Part shown: positions 1-8,672 of the stretch, one piece after another
Numbering within the stretch: position 1 is the first letter of the stretch
Layout: every line of letters starts with the position of its first letter
Origin: Pseudocolwellia sp048296855
GTDB taxonomy: Bacteria; Pseudomonadota; Gammaproteobacteria; Enterobacterales; Alteromonadaceae
Assembly: GCA_048296855.1 (NCBI GenBank)
Contig: CP182631.1
DNA: 64,000 nucleotides
Direction: 5' to 3' (one strand)
Position numbers and translations under genes: made by a program
The notes under the pieces: model-generated
Told to the model about the DNA's origin: nothing
Database searches by the model: none
Seen by the model: the letters and a program-made list of their open reading frames with translations, nothing else

Positions 1-23
1 AGCCCATTAATTGGGCGTTATGT
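1..23 (+). repeat. attC site, right end only
   Basis: The right arm of an attC ends in GTTATGT at 17-23; the left part is outside the window. It closes the cassette to the left and opens the first cassette seen here. Confidence 0.85.
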
Positions 24-41
24 ATTACACGGAGTTTCGCA

Positions 42-500
42 TTGAATTCATCTAAAATTTCTAAAAAAATCATTCTAAGTATTATATTTTATTTATTTAT
101 CAACTCTGCATTAGCCATTAGTTGTGAAGATATAATCATAAAAAAATACGTCTCAAACATAACATATAGTCCCGCTAAAACATTATGTGGAGTAGATCTT
201 AATTTATTGCTTATCAAATTAAAGAAAACTTCTAATAACAATGAAACGAGTTTAGGGGGGATAAGCTTAGATGTAAAAAATTCAAATGATGTTAGTGTTA
301 CTAGATATGCTTTAAAATCTATGAACTCTAGTAGCAATAAGATAATGACAGCATGTTTAAATAAAAATTATATTGAAAATAGTTCACTGATTTTTTCAAT
401 TACTCGTGAAAAAAGTGAACACAGTACTAATCACCGTAGTTTAACTCTAAAAAGTACACATACAACATGTAAGTTAAAGTCTCTTGTAAGTAATACATAA
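42..500 (+). CDS. Putative secreted protein, cassette 1
   Basis: A 152-residue protein that I do not recognise. The first 25 residues form a signal peptide: lysines, a hydrophobic run, then an ALA-type cleavage site before ISCE. It is therefore probably exported. The mature part has several cysteines (near residues 28, 48, 104 and 142) that could form disulfides. The start is TTG at 42, chosen because GGAG stands at 31-34 and no ATG in this frame gives the signal peptide. The TAA stop lies inside the attC core, so the gene fills its cassette. The coding region is very A+T-rich, as in many cassettes here. Confidence 0.7.
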   Translation: MNSSKISKKIILSIIFYLFINSALAISCEDIIIKKYVSNITYSPAKTLCGVDLNLLLIKLKKTSNNNETSLGGISLDVKNSNDVSVTRYALKSMNSSSNKIMTACLNKNYIENSSLIFSITREKSEHSTNHRSLTLKSTHTTCKLKSLVSNT

Positions 501-592
501 CAAGTCATTGCAAAGGACTAAAAACAGCTGGCCGTTGCTCGTGCCTCGCCATTTTGGCCAACAATTTTTAGCCTCTGAATGAGGCGTTATAT
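495..592 (+). repeat. attC site of cassette 1
   Basis: It runs from ACATAAC to GTTATAT. The left box matches the cassette start GTTATGT. It belongs to the CATTGCAAAGGAC family, with arms GCTGGCC and GGCCAAC. Confidence 0.9.
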
Positions 593-925
593 GCACTCAA
601 ATAGTATGGTGGGTTTAGCTAAAAATATTGTGATCAAACGTATTTTTTAAGCGCTGCTACGGGTTTCGCTATTATAGTTTTCAATAGTCACTAATAAGCT
701 TTGTTGTTTTTATTACTGCGTAATGTAACAAAGCTATTATTTCGTTCTGGCATTTGTGGGTAGCTCAATTTATAGTGCATTTATTACTACCGTCTTTTAC
801 TTTAAACTTCAGTCATTAAGTTTAAATTTATCAGGCATATAACAAGCAATTCAACGGGACTTTTACAGCTGGCTGTGCTCGTTCCTCGCAATTATAGCCA
901 GCGATAAAAGCCCATTAATTGGGCG
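587..925 (+). repeat. Gene-less cassette 2, family A
   Basis: It carries the conserved stem-loop at 697-735 (AGCTTTGTT / AACAAAGCT, T class). Its attC is at 837-931. The micro-ORF from the core ATG is broken by TAA at codon 20. The body matches cassette 54 (27,325-27,575) base for base as far as I can read. Confidence 0.85.
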
Positions 926-1266
926 TTATATGCACTCAAATAGTATTGTTTGTTTAGCTAAAAATATTGTTATCAATCTTACTTTTTTATGTGCTGCTGC
1001 GGGTTTCGCTATTATCGTTTTTCAATAGCCACTAATAAGCTTTGTTGTTTTTATTACTGCGTAATGTAACAAAGCTATTATTTCGTTCTAGCATTTGTGG
1101 GTAGCTCAATTTATAGTGTGGCTATTACTACCGTCTTTTACTTCTAACTTTTGTATTTATGTTTAGATTTATCAGGCATATAACAAGCAATTCAACGGGA
1201 CTTTTACAGCTGGCTGTGCTCGTTCCTCGCAAATTTAGCCAGCAATAAAAGCCCATTAATTGGGCG
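926..1266 (+). repeat. Gene-less cassette 3, family A
   Basis: T-class stem-loop and an open 32-codon micro-ORF starting at the core ATG. attC at 1178-1272. The first 100 bases match cassette 10, but the hairpin class differs (T here, C there), so one of the two is mosaic. Confidence 0.85.
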
Positions 1267-1286
1267 TTAGCCTTACAAGGATAGTC

Positions 1287-1829
1287 ATGAGAAAAATTTT
1301 ACCTTTTATATTATTGTTCATTTCTTTTAGTGGAATTGCTAGTGACGACTTTCATTGGAAATTAGCTAATGGTGATCAAGCGCCCGAAACTGAAAATCAA
1401 AAAAGTGTAAAAGGATTTGGTGGTTGGCTATTAGTAACGCCTGATAAAGATTGGGAAGAAAAATGGATGACTCCAAGCGAAAATGTGCCTTACTTTAACG
1501 AAGCCAAGGACGTAAAGTTGGGTCAAGAACTCACTATTCTTCCTTTCTTTGCTAACCCAAAGTTAGATAATGCACGCAATTTTAATATTTTGTGTGATAT
1601 TAAAGTTGAAAAGCCTGACGGAACATTTTCAATTAATGAGTTAAATGTCCCTTGTGCACAAGGGACATTAGAAGTAGATCCAATGTCTATATTTTTAACT
1701 CAAACAGTTATTAAATACATTGGCGAAAATGGAGACCCTTTTGGGCAATGGACAGTTTACTTTGAGATTAAAGATTTGATCAGAGGCGTTTCAGTTCCTT
1801 TAAAAACATCTTTTAACTTGGTGAAATAG
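1287..1829 (+). CDS. Putative periplasmic protein, cassette 4
   Basis: A 180-residue protein of unknown function. Residues 1-18 form a signal peptide (RKILPF, hydrophobic core, GIAS), so it is exported. The mature part begins DDFHW and is rich in Trp, Asp and Pro, with a GGWLLVTP segment near residue 42. It looks like a globular beta-rich protein. There are only two cysteines, near residues 107 and 123. ATG 1287 is preceded by AAGGA at 1277-1281. The gene ends a few bases before its attC. Confidence 0.75.
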   Translation: MRKILPFILLFISFSGIASDDFHWKLANGDQAPETENQKSVKGFGGWLLVTPDKDWEEKWMTPSENVPYFNEAKDVKLGQELTILPFFANPKLDNARNFNILCDIKVEKPDGTFSINELNVPCAQGTLEVDPMSIFLTQTVIKYIGENGDPFGQWTVYFEIKDLIRGVSVPLKTSFNLVK

Positions 1830-1832
1830 TAA

Positions 1833-1930
1833 GGCTAACAAGCTGTTCAAGCGGGACAAATTACAGTTGGCTGTTTCGCTCCGCTCACATTATAGCCAAC
1901 TACAATTTGCCCCTTAACAGGGCGTTATAC
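1833..1930 (+). repeat. attC site of cassette 4
   Basis: GGCTAAC to GTTATAC. The 11 bases ending the left box are the exact reverse complement of the cassette start GTTAGCCTTAC. The arms use AGTTGGCT and AGCCAACT. Confidence 0.9.
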
Positions 1931-1945
1931 GTACAGGGAATATCG

Positions 1946-2221
1946 GTGTTTAATAAAGATTACAATGTAATTAATCAGCTTGAAATCGAAAGTATAGGGC
2001 TAGTTAAAACAGGAACTTTGGTGGAGCACCCTGAATATGGGAAAGGTAAAATCGAAGAAATTTGTCAAGTTAAAGGAGATGACAACATTCTTAAAGTGAA
2101 TTTTGAATCATATGGTGTAAAAGCTCTGGTAGCACTTTATGCGAGGCTTAAAATCATTGATGTCATAGATCGTGAACCGACGGTTTTAGGTAAAATAAAA
2201 AACCTTTTAAAATCAGTGTAA
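1946..2221 (+). CDS. Small Tudor-like (helicase C-terminus-like) protein, cassette 5
   Basis: A 91-residue cytoplasmic protein. The stretch VEHPEYGKGKI at residues 26-36, followed by V.F..YG.KAL and an A.L..I end, resembles the small SH3/Tudor-like fold at the C terminus of UvrD/PcrA helicases and in CarD-type proteins. These folds bind RNA polymerase or nucleic acid. That resemblance is by motif only, and no helicase is nearby. The start is GTG 1946, chosen because AGGGAA stands at 1936-1941 and a start further upstream would lie inside the attC. The stop at 2219-2221 lies just before the attC. Confidence 0.6.
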   Translation: MFNKDYNVINQLEIESIGLVKTGTLVEHPEYGKGKIEEICQVKGDDNILKVNFESYGVKALVALYARLKIIDVIDREPTVLGKIKNLLKSV

Positions 2222-2225
2222 GTAC

Positions 2226-2323
2226 GTATAACAAGCACTTCAAGCGGGACAAAAAACAGTTGGCTGTTTCGCTTCGCTTACATTTTAGCCAACAATTTTT
2301 TGCCCCTTAAGTGGGCGTTATAT
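2226..2323 (+). repeat. attC site of cassette 5
   Basis: GTATAAC to GTTATAT. The left end GTACGTATAAC mirrors the cassette start GTTATACGTAC over 11 bases. Confidence 0.9.
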
Positions 2324-2658
2324 GCACTCAAATAGTATGGTTGGTTTAGCTAAAAATGTTTTTATCAAAGGTGCTTTTGTAAACGCTGCTACGGGTTTCG
2401 CTATTATGGTTTTTCAATAGTCACTAATAAGCTTTGTTGTTTTTATTACTACGTAATGTAACAAAGCTATTATTTCGTTCTGGTAATTGTGGGTAGCTCA
2501 ATTTATAGTGCGTTTATTACTACCGGTTTTTACTTCTGGCTTTTGTATTTAAGTTCAGGTTTATCAGGCATATAACAAACAATTCAACGGGACTTTTACA
2601 GCTGGCTGTGCTCGTCCCTCGCAATGTTAGCCAGCAATAAAAGCCCATTAATTGGGCG
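2318..2658 (+). repeat. Gene-less cassette 6, family A
   Basis: T-class stem-loop and an open micro-ORF (MHSNSMVGLAKNVF start). attC at 2570-2664. It begins a run of five gene-less cassettes in a row (2318-4021). Confidence 0.85.
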
Positions 2659-2999
2659 TTATATGCACTCAAATAGTATGGCTGGTTTAGCTAAAAATGT
2701 TGTGATCAATCTTACTTTTGTAAACGCTGCTACGAGTTTCGCTATTATAGTTGTTCACTAGTCACTAATAAGCTTTGTTGTTTTTATTACTTCGTAATGT
2801 AACAAAGCTATTATTTCGTACTGGCATTTGTAGGTAGCTCAATTTATAGTGCGGTTATTACTACCACCTTTTACTTTGGACTTGTGTATTTAAGTTTATG
2901 TTTATCAGGCATATAACAAGCAATTCAACGGGACTTTTACAGCTGGCTGTGCTCGTCCCTCGCAATTTTAGCCAGCAATAAAAGCCCATTAATTGGGCG
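2659..2999 (+). repeat. Gene-less cassette 7, family A
   Basis: T-class stem-loop with TTC in the apical loop; open micro-ORF. attC at 2911-3005. Confidence 0.85.
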
Positions 3000-3340
3000 T
3001 TATATGCACTCAAATCGTATTGCTGGTTTAGATAAAAATGTTGTTATGAAATTTACTTTTGTAAGTGCTGCTACGGGTTTCGCTATTATCGTTTTTCAAT
3101 AGCCACTAATAAGCTTTGTTGTTTTTATTACTACGTAATGTAACAAAGCTATTATTTCGTTCTAGTATTTGTGGGTAGCTCTATTTATAGTGCGTTTATT
3201 ACTACCGTTTTTTACTTCTAACTTTTGTATTTAAGTTCAGTTTTATCAGGCATATAACAAGCAATTCAACGGGACTTTTACAGCTGGCTGTGCTCGTTCC
3301 TCGCTATTTTAGCCAGCAATAAAAGCCCATTAATTGGGCG
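3000..3340 (+). repeat. Gene-less cassette 8, family A
   Basis: T-class stem-loop with TAC in the apical loop; open micro-ORF (MHSNRIAGLDKN start). attC at 3252-3346. Confidence 0.85.
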
Positions 3341-3682
3341 TTATATGCAATTCATGTAGTAAGGTGGTTTAGCTAAGAATTTAGTTACTAACTTTTACTT
3401 TTTTATGCGCTGCTACGAGTTTCGCTATTATAGTTTTCCAATAGTCACTAATAAGCTTTGTTGTTTTTATTACTACGTAATGTAACAAAGCTATTATTTC
3501 GTTCTGGCATTTGTGGGTAGCTCAATTTATAGTGCGTTTATTACTACCGTCTTTTACTTCTGACTTTTGTATTTAAGTTTAGGTTTATCAGGCATATAAA
3601 AAGCAATTCAACGGGACTTTTACAGCTGGCTGTGCTCGTTCCTCGCAATTTTAGCCAGCAATAAAAGCCCATTAATTGGGCG
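3341..3682 (+). repeat. Gene-less cassette 9, family B, attC core mutated
   Basis: T-class stem-loop. The micro-ORF is stopped by TAG at codon 5, as in all B members. The attC at 3594-3688 begins ATATAAA instead of ATATAAC, so the conserved AAC of the left box is lost. Confidence 0.85.
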
Positions 3683-4021
3683 TTATATGCACTCAAATAG
3701 TATTGTTTGTTTAGCTAAAAATATTGTTATCAATCTTACTTTTTTATGTGCTGCTGCGGGTTTCGCTATTATCGTTTTTCAATAGCCACTAATAAGCTTT
3801 GCCTTGTTAAAGAGACTTTTGTGGCAAAGCTATTATTTCGTTCTGGTATTTGTGGGTAGCTCAATTTATAGTGCGGTTATTACTACCGTCTTTTACTTTG
3901 AACTTGTGTATTTATGTTCAGTTTTATCAGGCATATAACAAGCAATTCAACGGGACTTTTACAGCTGGCTGTGCTCGTCCCTCGCAATTTTAGCCAGCAA
4001 TAAAAGCCCATTAATTGGGCG
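3683..4021 (+). repeat. Gene-less cassette 10, family A
   Basis: The C-class stem-loop at 3795-3831 (AGCTTTGCC / GGCAAAGCT) preserves pairing relative to the T class. The micro-ORF is open. attC at 3933-4027. Confidence 0.85.
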
Positions 4022-4065
4022 TTAGCAGTTTCAATAATTCAGGTTAAGCAATTTAAGGAAGTTAT

Positions 4066-4269
4066 ATGTCAGGAAGTGAAATTATTGCACAAGGTGGCCA
4101 ATTCTTTGTAGGAATGGGAACTTTAGCTTTATTAAATGCGGGATTAGCACAAAGTAAAAATAGGAGAGGGTTAGTATGGTTTTTGCTTTCTTTATTTTTA
4201 GGGCCTATAGCTACATTTCTTTTGGTTGTGCTAGAAAAACAACCGGAAGTTCAGGGTACAAACAGCTAA
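4066..4269 (+). CDS. Small membrane protein, cassette 11
   Basis: A 67-residue protein with two hydrophobic segments. The first, at about residues 10-28, is glycine- and alanine-rich; the second, at about 37-56, is WFLLSLFLGPIATFLLVV. They are joined by a basic loop (KNRRG), so it is probably an inner-membrane hairpin. The loop and Pro-containing second helix recall small YccF/phage-shock-like cassette proteins, but I cannot name a family. ATG 4066 follows AAGGAAG. The TAA stop is the TAA of the attC core. Function unknown. Confidence 0.7.
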   Translation: MSGSEIIAQGGQFFVGMGTLALLNAGLAQSKNRRGLVWFLLSLFLGPIATFLLVVLEKQPEVQGTNS

Positions 4270-4362
4270 CAAGGCATTGCAGCAGGACAAATAACAGTTG
4301 GTTGTTGCTCGTGCCTCGCTATTTTAACCAACAATTATTTGCCTCTGAATGAGGCGTTAGCT
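4264..4362 (+). repeat. attC site of cassette 11
   Basis: AGCTAAC to GTTAGCT. GCATTGCAGCAGGAC family with CTCTGAATGAGGC at the right arm. One mismatch to the cassette start GTTAGCA. Confidence 0.9.
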
Positions 4363-4376
4363 ATACAGGATAGATA

Positions 4377-4739
4377 ATGGAGTATCTCGCAATATTAGGA
4401 ATATCTTTGGCTTTCTGGTTTCCAGCCTACATAGCTGGTTTCTATGTGGCATTTTCCAAATTAGAGATCCCTAAAAAGTTTATATTTTGCATAGTGTGTT
4501 TGGTGCTTTCGTATGGCTCTATTGCTTTAGTTGCACCAATTATAGTGTTGTTTGAGTGTGTATCTTCTTTCTTAGTCTACGATTGGACTCAACAAGGTCG
4601 AGACGAACTCGCATACTTCTTTATGGAGTATGGTGAAATCCCTAGTTACATTGCATTATTTATACCTGTAGTTGCATCTTTTTTAGTGCCTTTCAAGCTA
4701 AGTAAAAAATGGGAAAGCTTGGTGGCTATGTATAGCTAA
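4377..4739 (+). CDS. Polytopic membrane protein, cassette 12
   Basis: A 120-residue protein with three predicted membrane spans: about residues 3-26, 36-62 and 89-108. A mainly charged stretch (QQGRDELAYFF) sits between spans 2 and 3. I recognise no family. ATG 4377 follows AGGATAG. The stop codon is supplied by the attC core. Inner-membrane location is inferred from hydrophobicity only. Confidence 0.7.
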   Translation: MEYLAILGISLAFWFPAYIAGFYVAFSKLEIPKKFIFCIVCLVLSYGSIALVAPIIVLFECVSSFLVYDWTQQGRDELAYFFMEYGEIPSYIALFIPVVASFLVPFKLSKKWESLVAMYS

Positions 4740-4833
4740 CAAGAAATTAAACAAGGACAAAAAACAGTTGGTTTTTGCTCCTTCGTCGCTGATTTTAACC
4801 AACTATTTTTTGCCTGTTAATTGGGCGTTATGT
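4734..4833 (+). repeat. attC site of cassette 12
   Basis: AGCTAAC to GTTATGT. TGTATAGCTAAC mirrors the cassette start GTTAGCTATACA over 12 bases. Confidence 0.9.
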
Positions 4834-4845
4834 AACTAAAAAAAT

Positions 4846-5136
4846 ATGATGCAATCTAAAGGTAATGTTAAAGAGTTACGACAATTGATAAAAGATGCTC
4901 GTTGGGCAATTTGGGCGTTTGTTATTATTAATTTTTTTGTAATCGTATTTTTTATTGTTGACGGTCTGGGTAATGAGTTTGTTTTTATAGCTTTGTTTGT
5001 TCAGGTGGTTTTATTTGTTATTTGGTTATTACCCGTGTTTTTTTATCAAGTATTTATTAAAAAGCTAAGCGTAAAATATGCCTTTTATACATCTATGGCA
5101 TCTTATAAAGAAGTACTCGGTCACGTATCGTGGTAG
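4846..5136 (+). CDS. Two-span membrane protein, cassette 13
   Basis: A 96-residue protein with a charged N-terminal helix (KELRQLIKDARWA) and two membrane spans, at about residues 22-40 and 48-68. A basic C-terminal tail follows. Two adjacent ATG codons (4846, 4849) are possible starts and there is no strong ribosome site. The N-terminal amphipathic helix plus two spans resembles 2TM-domain proteins, but no firm family call is possible. The gene ends 4 bases before its attC. Confidence 0.65.
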   Translation: MMQSKGNVKELRQLIKDARWAIWAFVIINFFVIVFFIVDGLGNEFVFIALFVQVVLFVIWLLPVFFYQVFIKKLSVKYAFYTSMASYKEVLGHVSW

Positions 5137-5140
5137 CGTT

Positions 5141-5236
5141 ACATAACAAGAAAATCAAGCAGGACTAAATACAGCGGGCTGTTCGCTTCGCTCCATTTTA
5201 GCCCACTATATTTAGCCTCTTATTTAGGCGTTATAT
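5141..5236 (+). repeat. attC site of cassette 13
   Basis: ACATAAC to GTTATAT. GTTACATAAC mirrors the cassette start GTTATGTAAC over 10 bases. The inner arms GCGGGCT and AGCCCAC differ from the common family. Confidence 0.9.
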
Positions 5237-5570
5237 GCAATTCATGTAGTAGGGTGCTTTAGCTAATAATTTGGTTATCAACTTTTACCTTTGTAAACGC
5301 TGCTACGAGTTTCGCTATTTTAGTTATTCAATGGTCACTAATAAGCTTTGCCTATTTAAAAGACTTTTGTTGGCAAAGCTATTATTTCGTTCTGGCTTTT
5401 GTGGGTAGCTCAATTTATAGTGCATTTATTACTACCGTCTTTTACTTTGAACTTTAGTATTTATGTTCAGGTTTATCAGGCATATAACAAGCAATTCAAC
5501 GGGACTTTTACAGCTGGCTGTTTCGTTCCTCAACATTTTAAGCCAGTAATAAAAGCCCATTAATTGGGCG
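5231..5570 (+). repeat. Gene-less cassette 14, family B
   Basis: C-class stem-loop with the GCCTATTTAAAAG loop. Stem I keeps pairing through CTATT/AATGG with a wobble. attC at 5482-5576. Confidence 0.85.
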
Positions 5571-5609
5571 TTATGTACAAATTGTGTAAATCTAACTATG
5601 GAGAGTAAT

Positions 5610-5861
5610 ATGGATATAAATTTAACAACGGGTTCGGTAGCTTTTTTATTTGGGATTTTGAGTGCTAAATGGGCAATGGAATTAGGTTATTCACAATTCA
5701 CCCAGATAATTATCTTTTGTTTAGGTTTAATAGCTGGACCGCTAGTATTATTTTTCTTATACATTCGTCTTTTATATCAGCGTAAAGAAAATAATCAATC
5801 AGGTACTAAGTTTTTTGGCTATCAAGAAAAAGAAGTTAATCAAAGCAGTAATTGTACATAA
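5610..5861 (+). CDS. Small membrane protein, cassette 15 (copy 1)
   Basis: An 83-residue protein with a short N-terminal hydrophobic stretch (about residues 8-18) and a strong span at about 31-53 ending in RLLYQRK. A hydrophilic Gln/Asn/Lys tail follows. Start ATG 5610 is preferred because GGAG sits seven bases upstream; ATG 5598 in the same frame lacks a site. A second copy lies at 29,876-30,127 with one residue change (Tyr to His in the tail). The two copies carry different attC sites. The stop is inside the attC core. Confidence 0.7.
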   Translation: MDINLTTGSVAFLFGILSAKWAMELGYSQFTQIIIFCLGLIAGPLVLFFLYIRLLYQRKENNQSGTKFFGYQEKEVNQSSNCT

Positions 5862-5951
5862 CAAGCAATTCAACGGGACTTTTACAGCAGGCTGTGCTCG
5901 TTCCTCGCAAATTTTAGCCAGCAATAAAAGCCCATTAATTGGGCGTTATAT
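5856..5951 (+). repeat. attC site of cassette 15
   Basis: ACATAAC to GTTATAT. Common CAATTCAACGGGAC family, with an inner-arm mismatch (GCAGGCT opposite AGCCAGC). TTGTACATAAC mirrors the cassette start over 11 bases. Confidence 0.9.
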
Positions 5952-6284
5952 GCAATTCATGTAGTAGGGTGCTTTAGCTGAAATTGTTTTTATCAAAGAT
6001 ACTTTTGTTAGTGCTGCTACTGGTTTCGCTATTATAGTTTTTCAATAGTCACTAATAAGCTTTGCCTTTTTAAAGAGACTTTTGTGGCAAAGCTATTATT
6101 TCGTTCTGGTATTTGTGGGTAGCTCAATTTATAGTGCATTTATTACTACCGTCTTTTACTTTGAACTTCAGTAATTAAGTTAAAGTTTATCAGGCATATA
6201 ACAAGCAATTCAACGGGACTTTTACAGCTGGCTGTGCTCGTTCCTCGCAATTTTAGCCAGCGATAAAAGCCCATTAATTGGGCG
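5946..6284 (+). repeat. Gene-less cassette 16, family B
   Basis: C-class stem-loop with the GCCTTTTTAAAGAG loop. attC at 6196-6290. Confidence 0.85.
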
Positions 6285-6306
6285 TTAGCAGTACAAGGAA
6301 GGTTTC

Positions 6307-6618
6307 GTGGACTCATCTAGTTTCAGAGATAAAATGCTATCTCAAATCACTATCGGATACGATTGGGAAACATCTAATAATTTCGCTGAAGTTAAGCTTA
6401 TGACAAATGATGGCACCTCTTATTCATACAAGATTCATAACCTTACTGAATATTTACTTTACGAAGACTTTTCAGCTAGTTACATTAGTCAATGCAAGCT
6501 TATTGTAAATGACGGTATGGTTTATTTAAGTTTGGATCCATACGATGAGTTATCTAACGAAATAGACTTAGATAATGATTGCTTGTGGTTTAAGGGCAGT
6601 AACATTGAGGCAGTGTAA
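6307..6618 (+). CDS. Small acidic cytoplasmic protein, cassette 17
   Basis: A 103-residue acidic protein without signal peptide or membrane span. It reads as a beta-rich fold with alternating strands (FAEVKLM, SYSYKIH, CKLIVNDGMVYLSL) and a DLDNDCLWF end. I recognise no family. The size, acidity and lone cytoplasmic character would suit an immunity or anti-restriction type protein, but nothing in the sequence proves it. GTG 6307 follows AAGGAAGG. The gene ends six bases before its attC. Confidence 0.65.
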   Translation: MDSSSFRDKMLSQITIGYDWETSNNFAEVKLMTNDGTSYSYKIHNLTEYLLYEDFSASYISQCKLIVNDGMVYLSLDPYDELSNEIDLDNDCLWFKGSNIEAV

Positions 6619-6623
6619 TGTAC

Positions 6624-6722
6624 TGCTAACAAGTCATTCAAAAGGACAAAAAACAGTTGGCTGTTGCTCCTTCGTCGCTGATTTTAGCCAACAATTTTTT
6701 GCCTCTTAATGAGGCGTTATAT
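6624..6722 (+). repeat. attC site of cassette 17
   Basis: TGCTAAC to GTTATAT. TGTACTGCTAAC mirrors the cassette start GTTAGCAGTACA over 12 bases. Confidence 0.9.
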
Positions 6723-7059
6723 GCAATTCATGTAGTAGGGTGCTTTAGCTAATAATTTGGTTATTAACTTTTACTTTTGTAAGTGCTGCTACGAGTTTCG
6801 CTATTCTAGTTTTTCAATAGTCACTAATAAGCTTTGTTGTTTTTATTACTTCGTAATGTAACAAAGCTATTATTTCGTACTGGCATTTGTGGGTAGCTCA
6901 ATTTATAGTGCGTTTATTACTACCGTCTTTTACTAGTTGCTTGTGTATTTATGTTTAGGTTTATCAGGCATATAACAAGCAATTCAACGGGACTTTTACA
7001 GCTGGCTGTGCTCGTCCCTCGCAAATTATAGCCAGCAATAAAAGCCCATTAATTGGGCG
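6717..7059 (+). repeat. Gene-less cassette 18, family B
   Basis: T-class stem-loop (TTC apical loop). attC at 6970-7065. Confidence 0.85.
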
Positions 7060-7081
7060 TTAGGTGCTATAGGAGTCACGG

Positions 7082-7873
7082 ATGAGTCTTGGTAAATTAA
7101 TCTGGCATGTTGGATGCGATGAATCAGGTATTGATGGGCAAGTCTATTATGGGTTTGGCTCTCTGTGGATGAAATACCAAAGACGGGGGGATTTCACTCG
7201 AATAATCCGTGAACTTCGTGAAAAGCATCGCATGCATGATGAAATCAAGTGGCAAAAAGCGCACAGTAAAAGGTATGCAGAGTTTTATTCCGAACTAATT
7301 GATATGTTCTTTAAAAATTCTTGGTTAGCATTCCATTGTATTGTTATTAGAAAAGGTATGGTCGACAAATCTTTTCATGATGGTGATTACGATTTAGCAA
7401 TGAGAAAACACTTCACACAGCTTATTTCCGCGAAAATTAAGGCCGTGTTAAAGGCTCACCCTAATCGTGAATGTGAATTTCGAATTGAAGTAGATCCTCT
7501 ACCATCAAGATATAAAAAAGCAGATGAAGCTTTTCATAAAATAGCTAACAGCATGTTAAAAAAGGAACTTGGTGGTGAAGCACTAATTAAAAGTGTAGTT
7601 ACTAAAGACTCTAAGGATTCTGAGCATATCCAAATAGCAGATTTTTTATTGGGTGCTGTAATGAGTGCATTTCAAGGTAAAGCATCTTCACCTGCTAAAT
7701 TGGCAGTAGCAAATAATATTGCTTCGTATTTGGGATGGGATAACCTTAAGCATGACACTTGGAATAGTGAAAGAAAATTTAATATTTGGTACTTCTTCGA
7801 TCCAAGGTTTGGTTCACGAGAAATAAGTACAGAGAAAATCACATTAAAATATCCTCTGCCATTTCGCACCTAA
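7082..7873 (+). CDS. DUF3800 family protein, cassette 19
   Basis: A 263-residue cytoplasmic protein. CDESG at residues 12-16 and the late acidic/Gln motif DSEHIQIADFLLG near residues 181-193 are the hallmarks of DUF3800. This family is predicted to have an RNase H-like fold and is often found in phage-defence and mobile-element contexts. The two motifs would bring together the acidic residues of a metal-dependent nuclease site; this is family inference, not shown activity. ATG 7082 follows AGGAG. It is one of the longest cassette genes here, and its stop lies in the attC core. Confidence 0.8.
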   Translation: MSLGKLIWHVGCDESGIDGQVYYGFGSLWMKYQRRGDFTRIIRELREKHRMHDEIKWQKAHSKRYAEFYSELIDMFFKNSWLAFHCIVIRKGMVDKSFHDGDYDLAMRKHFTQLISAKIKAVLKAHPNRECEFRIEVDPLPSRYKKADEAFHKIANSMLKKELGGEALIKSVVTKDSKDSEHIQIADFLLGAVMSAFQGKASSPAKLAVANNIASYLGWDNLKHDTWNSERKFNIWYFFDPRFGSREISTEKITLKYPLPFRT

Positions 7874-7969
7874 CAAGGGTTTTCAAGCCGGACAAATTAC
7901 AGTTGGCTTTTTGTTCGTGCCTCACTTATTTTAGCCAACTGCAATTTGCCGCTTAAAACGGCGTTATAT
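7868..7969 (+). repeat. attC site of cassette 19
   Basis: ACCTAAC to GTTATAT, 102 bases. The GGTTTTCAAGCCGGAC arm pairs with GCCGCTTAAAACGGC. Confidence 0.9.
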
Positions 7970-8305
7970 GCAATTCATGAAGTAGGGTGCTTTAGCTAAT
8001 AATTTGGTTGTTAACTTTTACTTTTGTAAACGCTGCTACGGGTTTCGCTATTGTAGTTTTTCAATAGTCACTAATAAGCTTTGTTGTTTTTATTACTTCG
8101 TAATGTAACAAAGCTATTATTTCGCTCTGGCATTTGTGGGTAGCTCAATTTATAGTGCGTTTATTACTACCGTCTTTTACTTTGAATTTGTGTATTTATG
8201 TTTAAGTTAATCAGGCATATAACAAGCAATTCAACGGGACTTTTACAGCTGGCTGTGCTCGTTCCTCGCAATTTTAGCCAGCAATAAAAGCCCATTAATT
8301 GGGCG
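7964..8305 (+). repeat. Gene-less cassette 20, family B
   Basis: T-class stem-loop. attC at 8217-8311. Confidence 0.85.
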
Positions 8306-8649
8306 TTATATGCACTCAAATCGTATGGTTGGTTTAGCTAAAAATGTTTTTATCAAAGGTGCTTTTGTAAACGCTGCTACGGGTTTCGCTATTGTAGTTT
8401 TTCAATAGTCACTAATAAGCTTTGTTGTTTTTATTACTTCGTAATGTAACAAAGCTATTATTTCGTACTGGCATTTGTAGGTAGCTCAATTTATAGTACG
8501 TTTATTACTACCGTCTTTTACTTTGAACGTCAGTAATTAAGTTAAAGTTTATCAGGCATATAACAAGGCATTGCAAAGGACTAAAAACAGCTGGCCGTTG
8601 CTCGTGCCTCGCTATTTTGGCCAACAATTTTTAGCCTCTGAATGAGGCG
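8306..8649 (+). repeat. Gene-less cassette 21, family A, with foreign attC
   Basis: T-class stem-loop and open micro-ORF. The attC at 8558-8655 belongs to the CATTGCAAAGGAC family, not the CAATTCAACGGG family carried by nearly every other gene-less cassette. The body and the recombination site therefore have different histories. Confidence 0.85.
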
Positions 8650-8672
8650 TTATAAGCCAATGAGATTTCGGC

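Noticed and set aside
697..735. Stem-loop of the gene-less cassettes as a Rho-independent terminator
   Set aside because: The stem is A+T-rich and is followed by ATTATTTCG, not by a run of T. The upstream stem and conserved flanks also do not fit a simple terminator.
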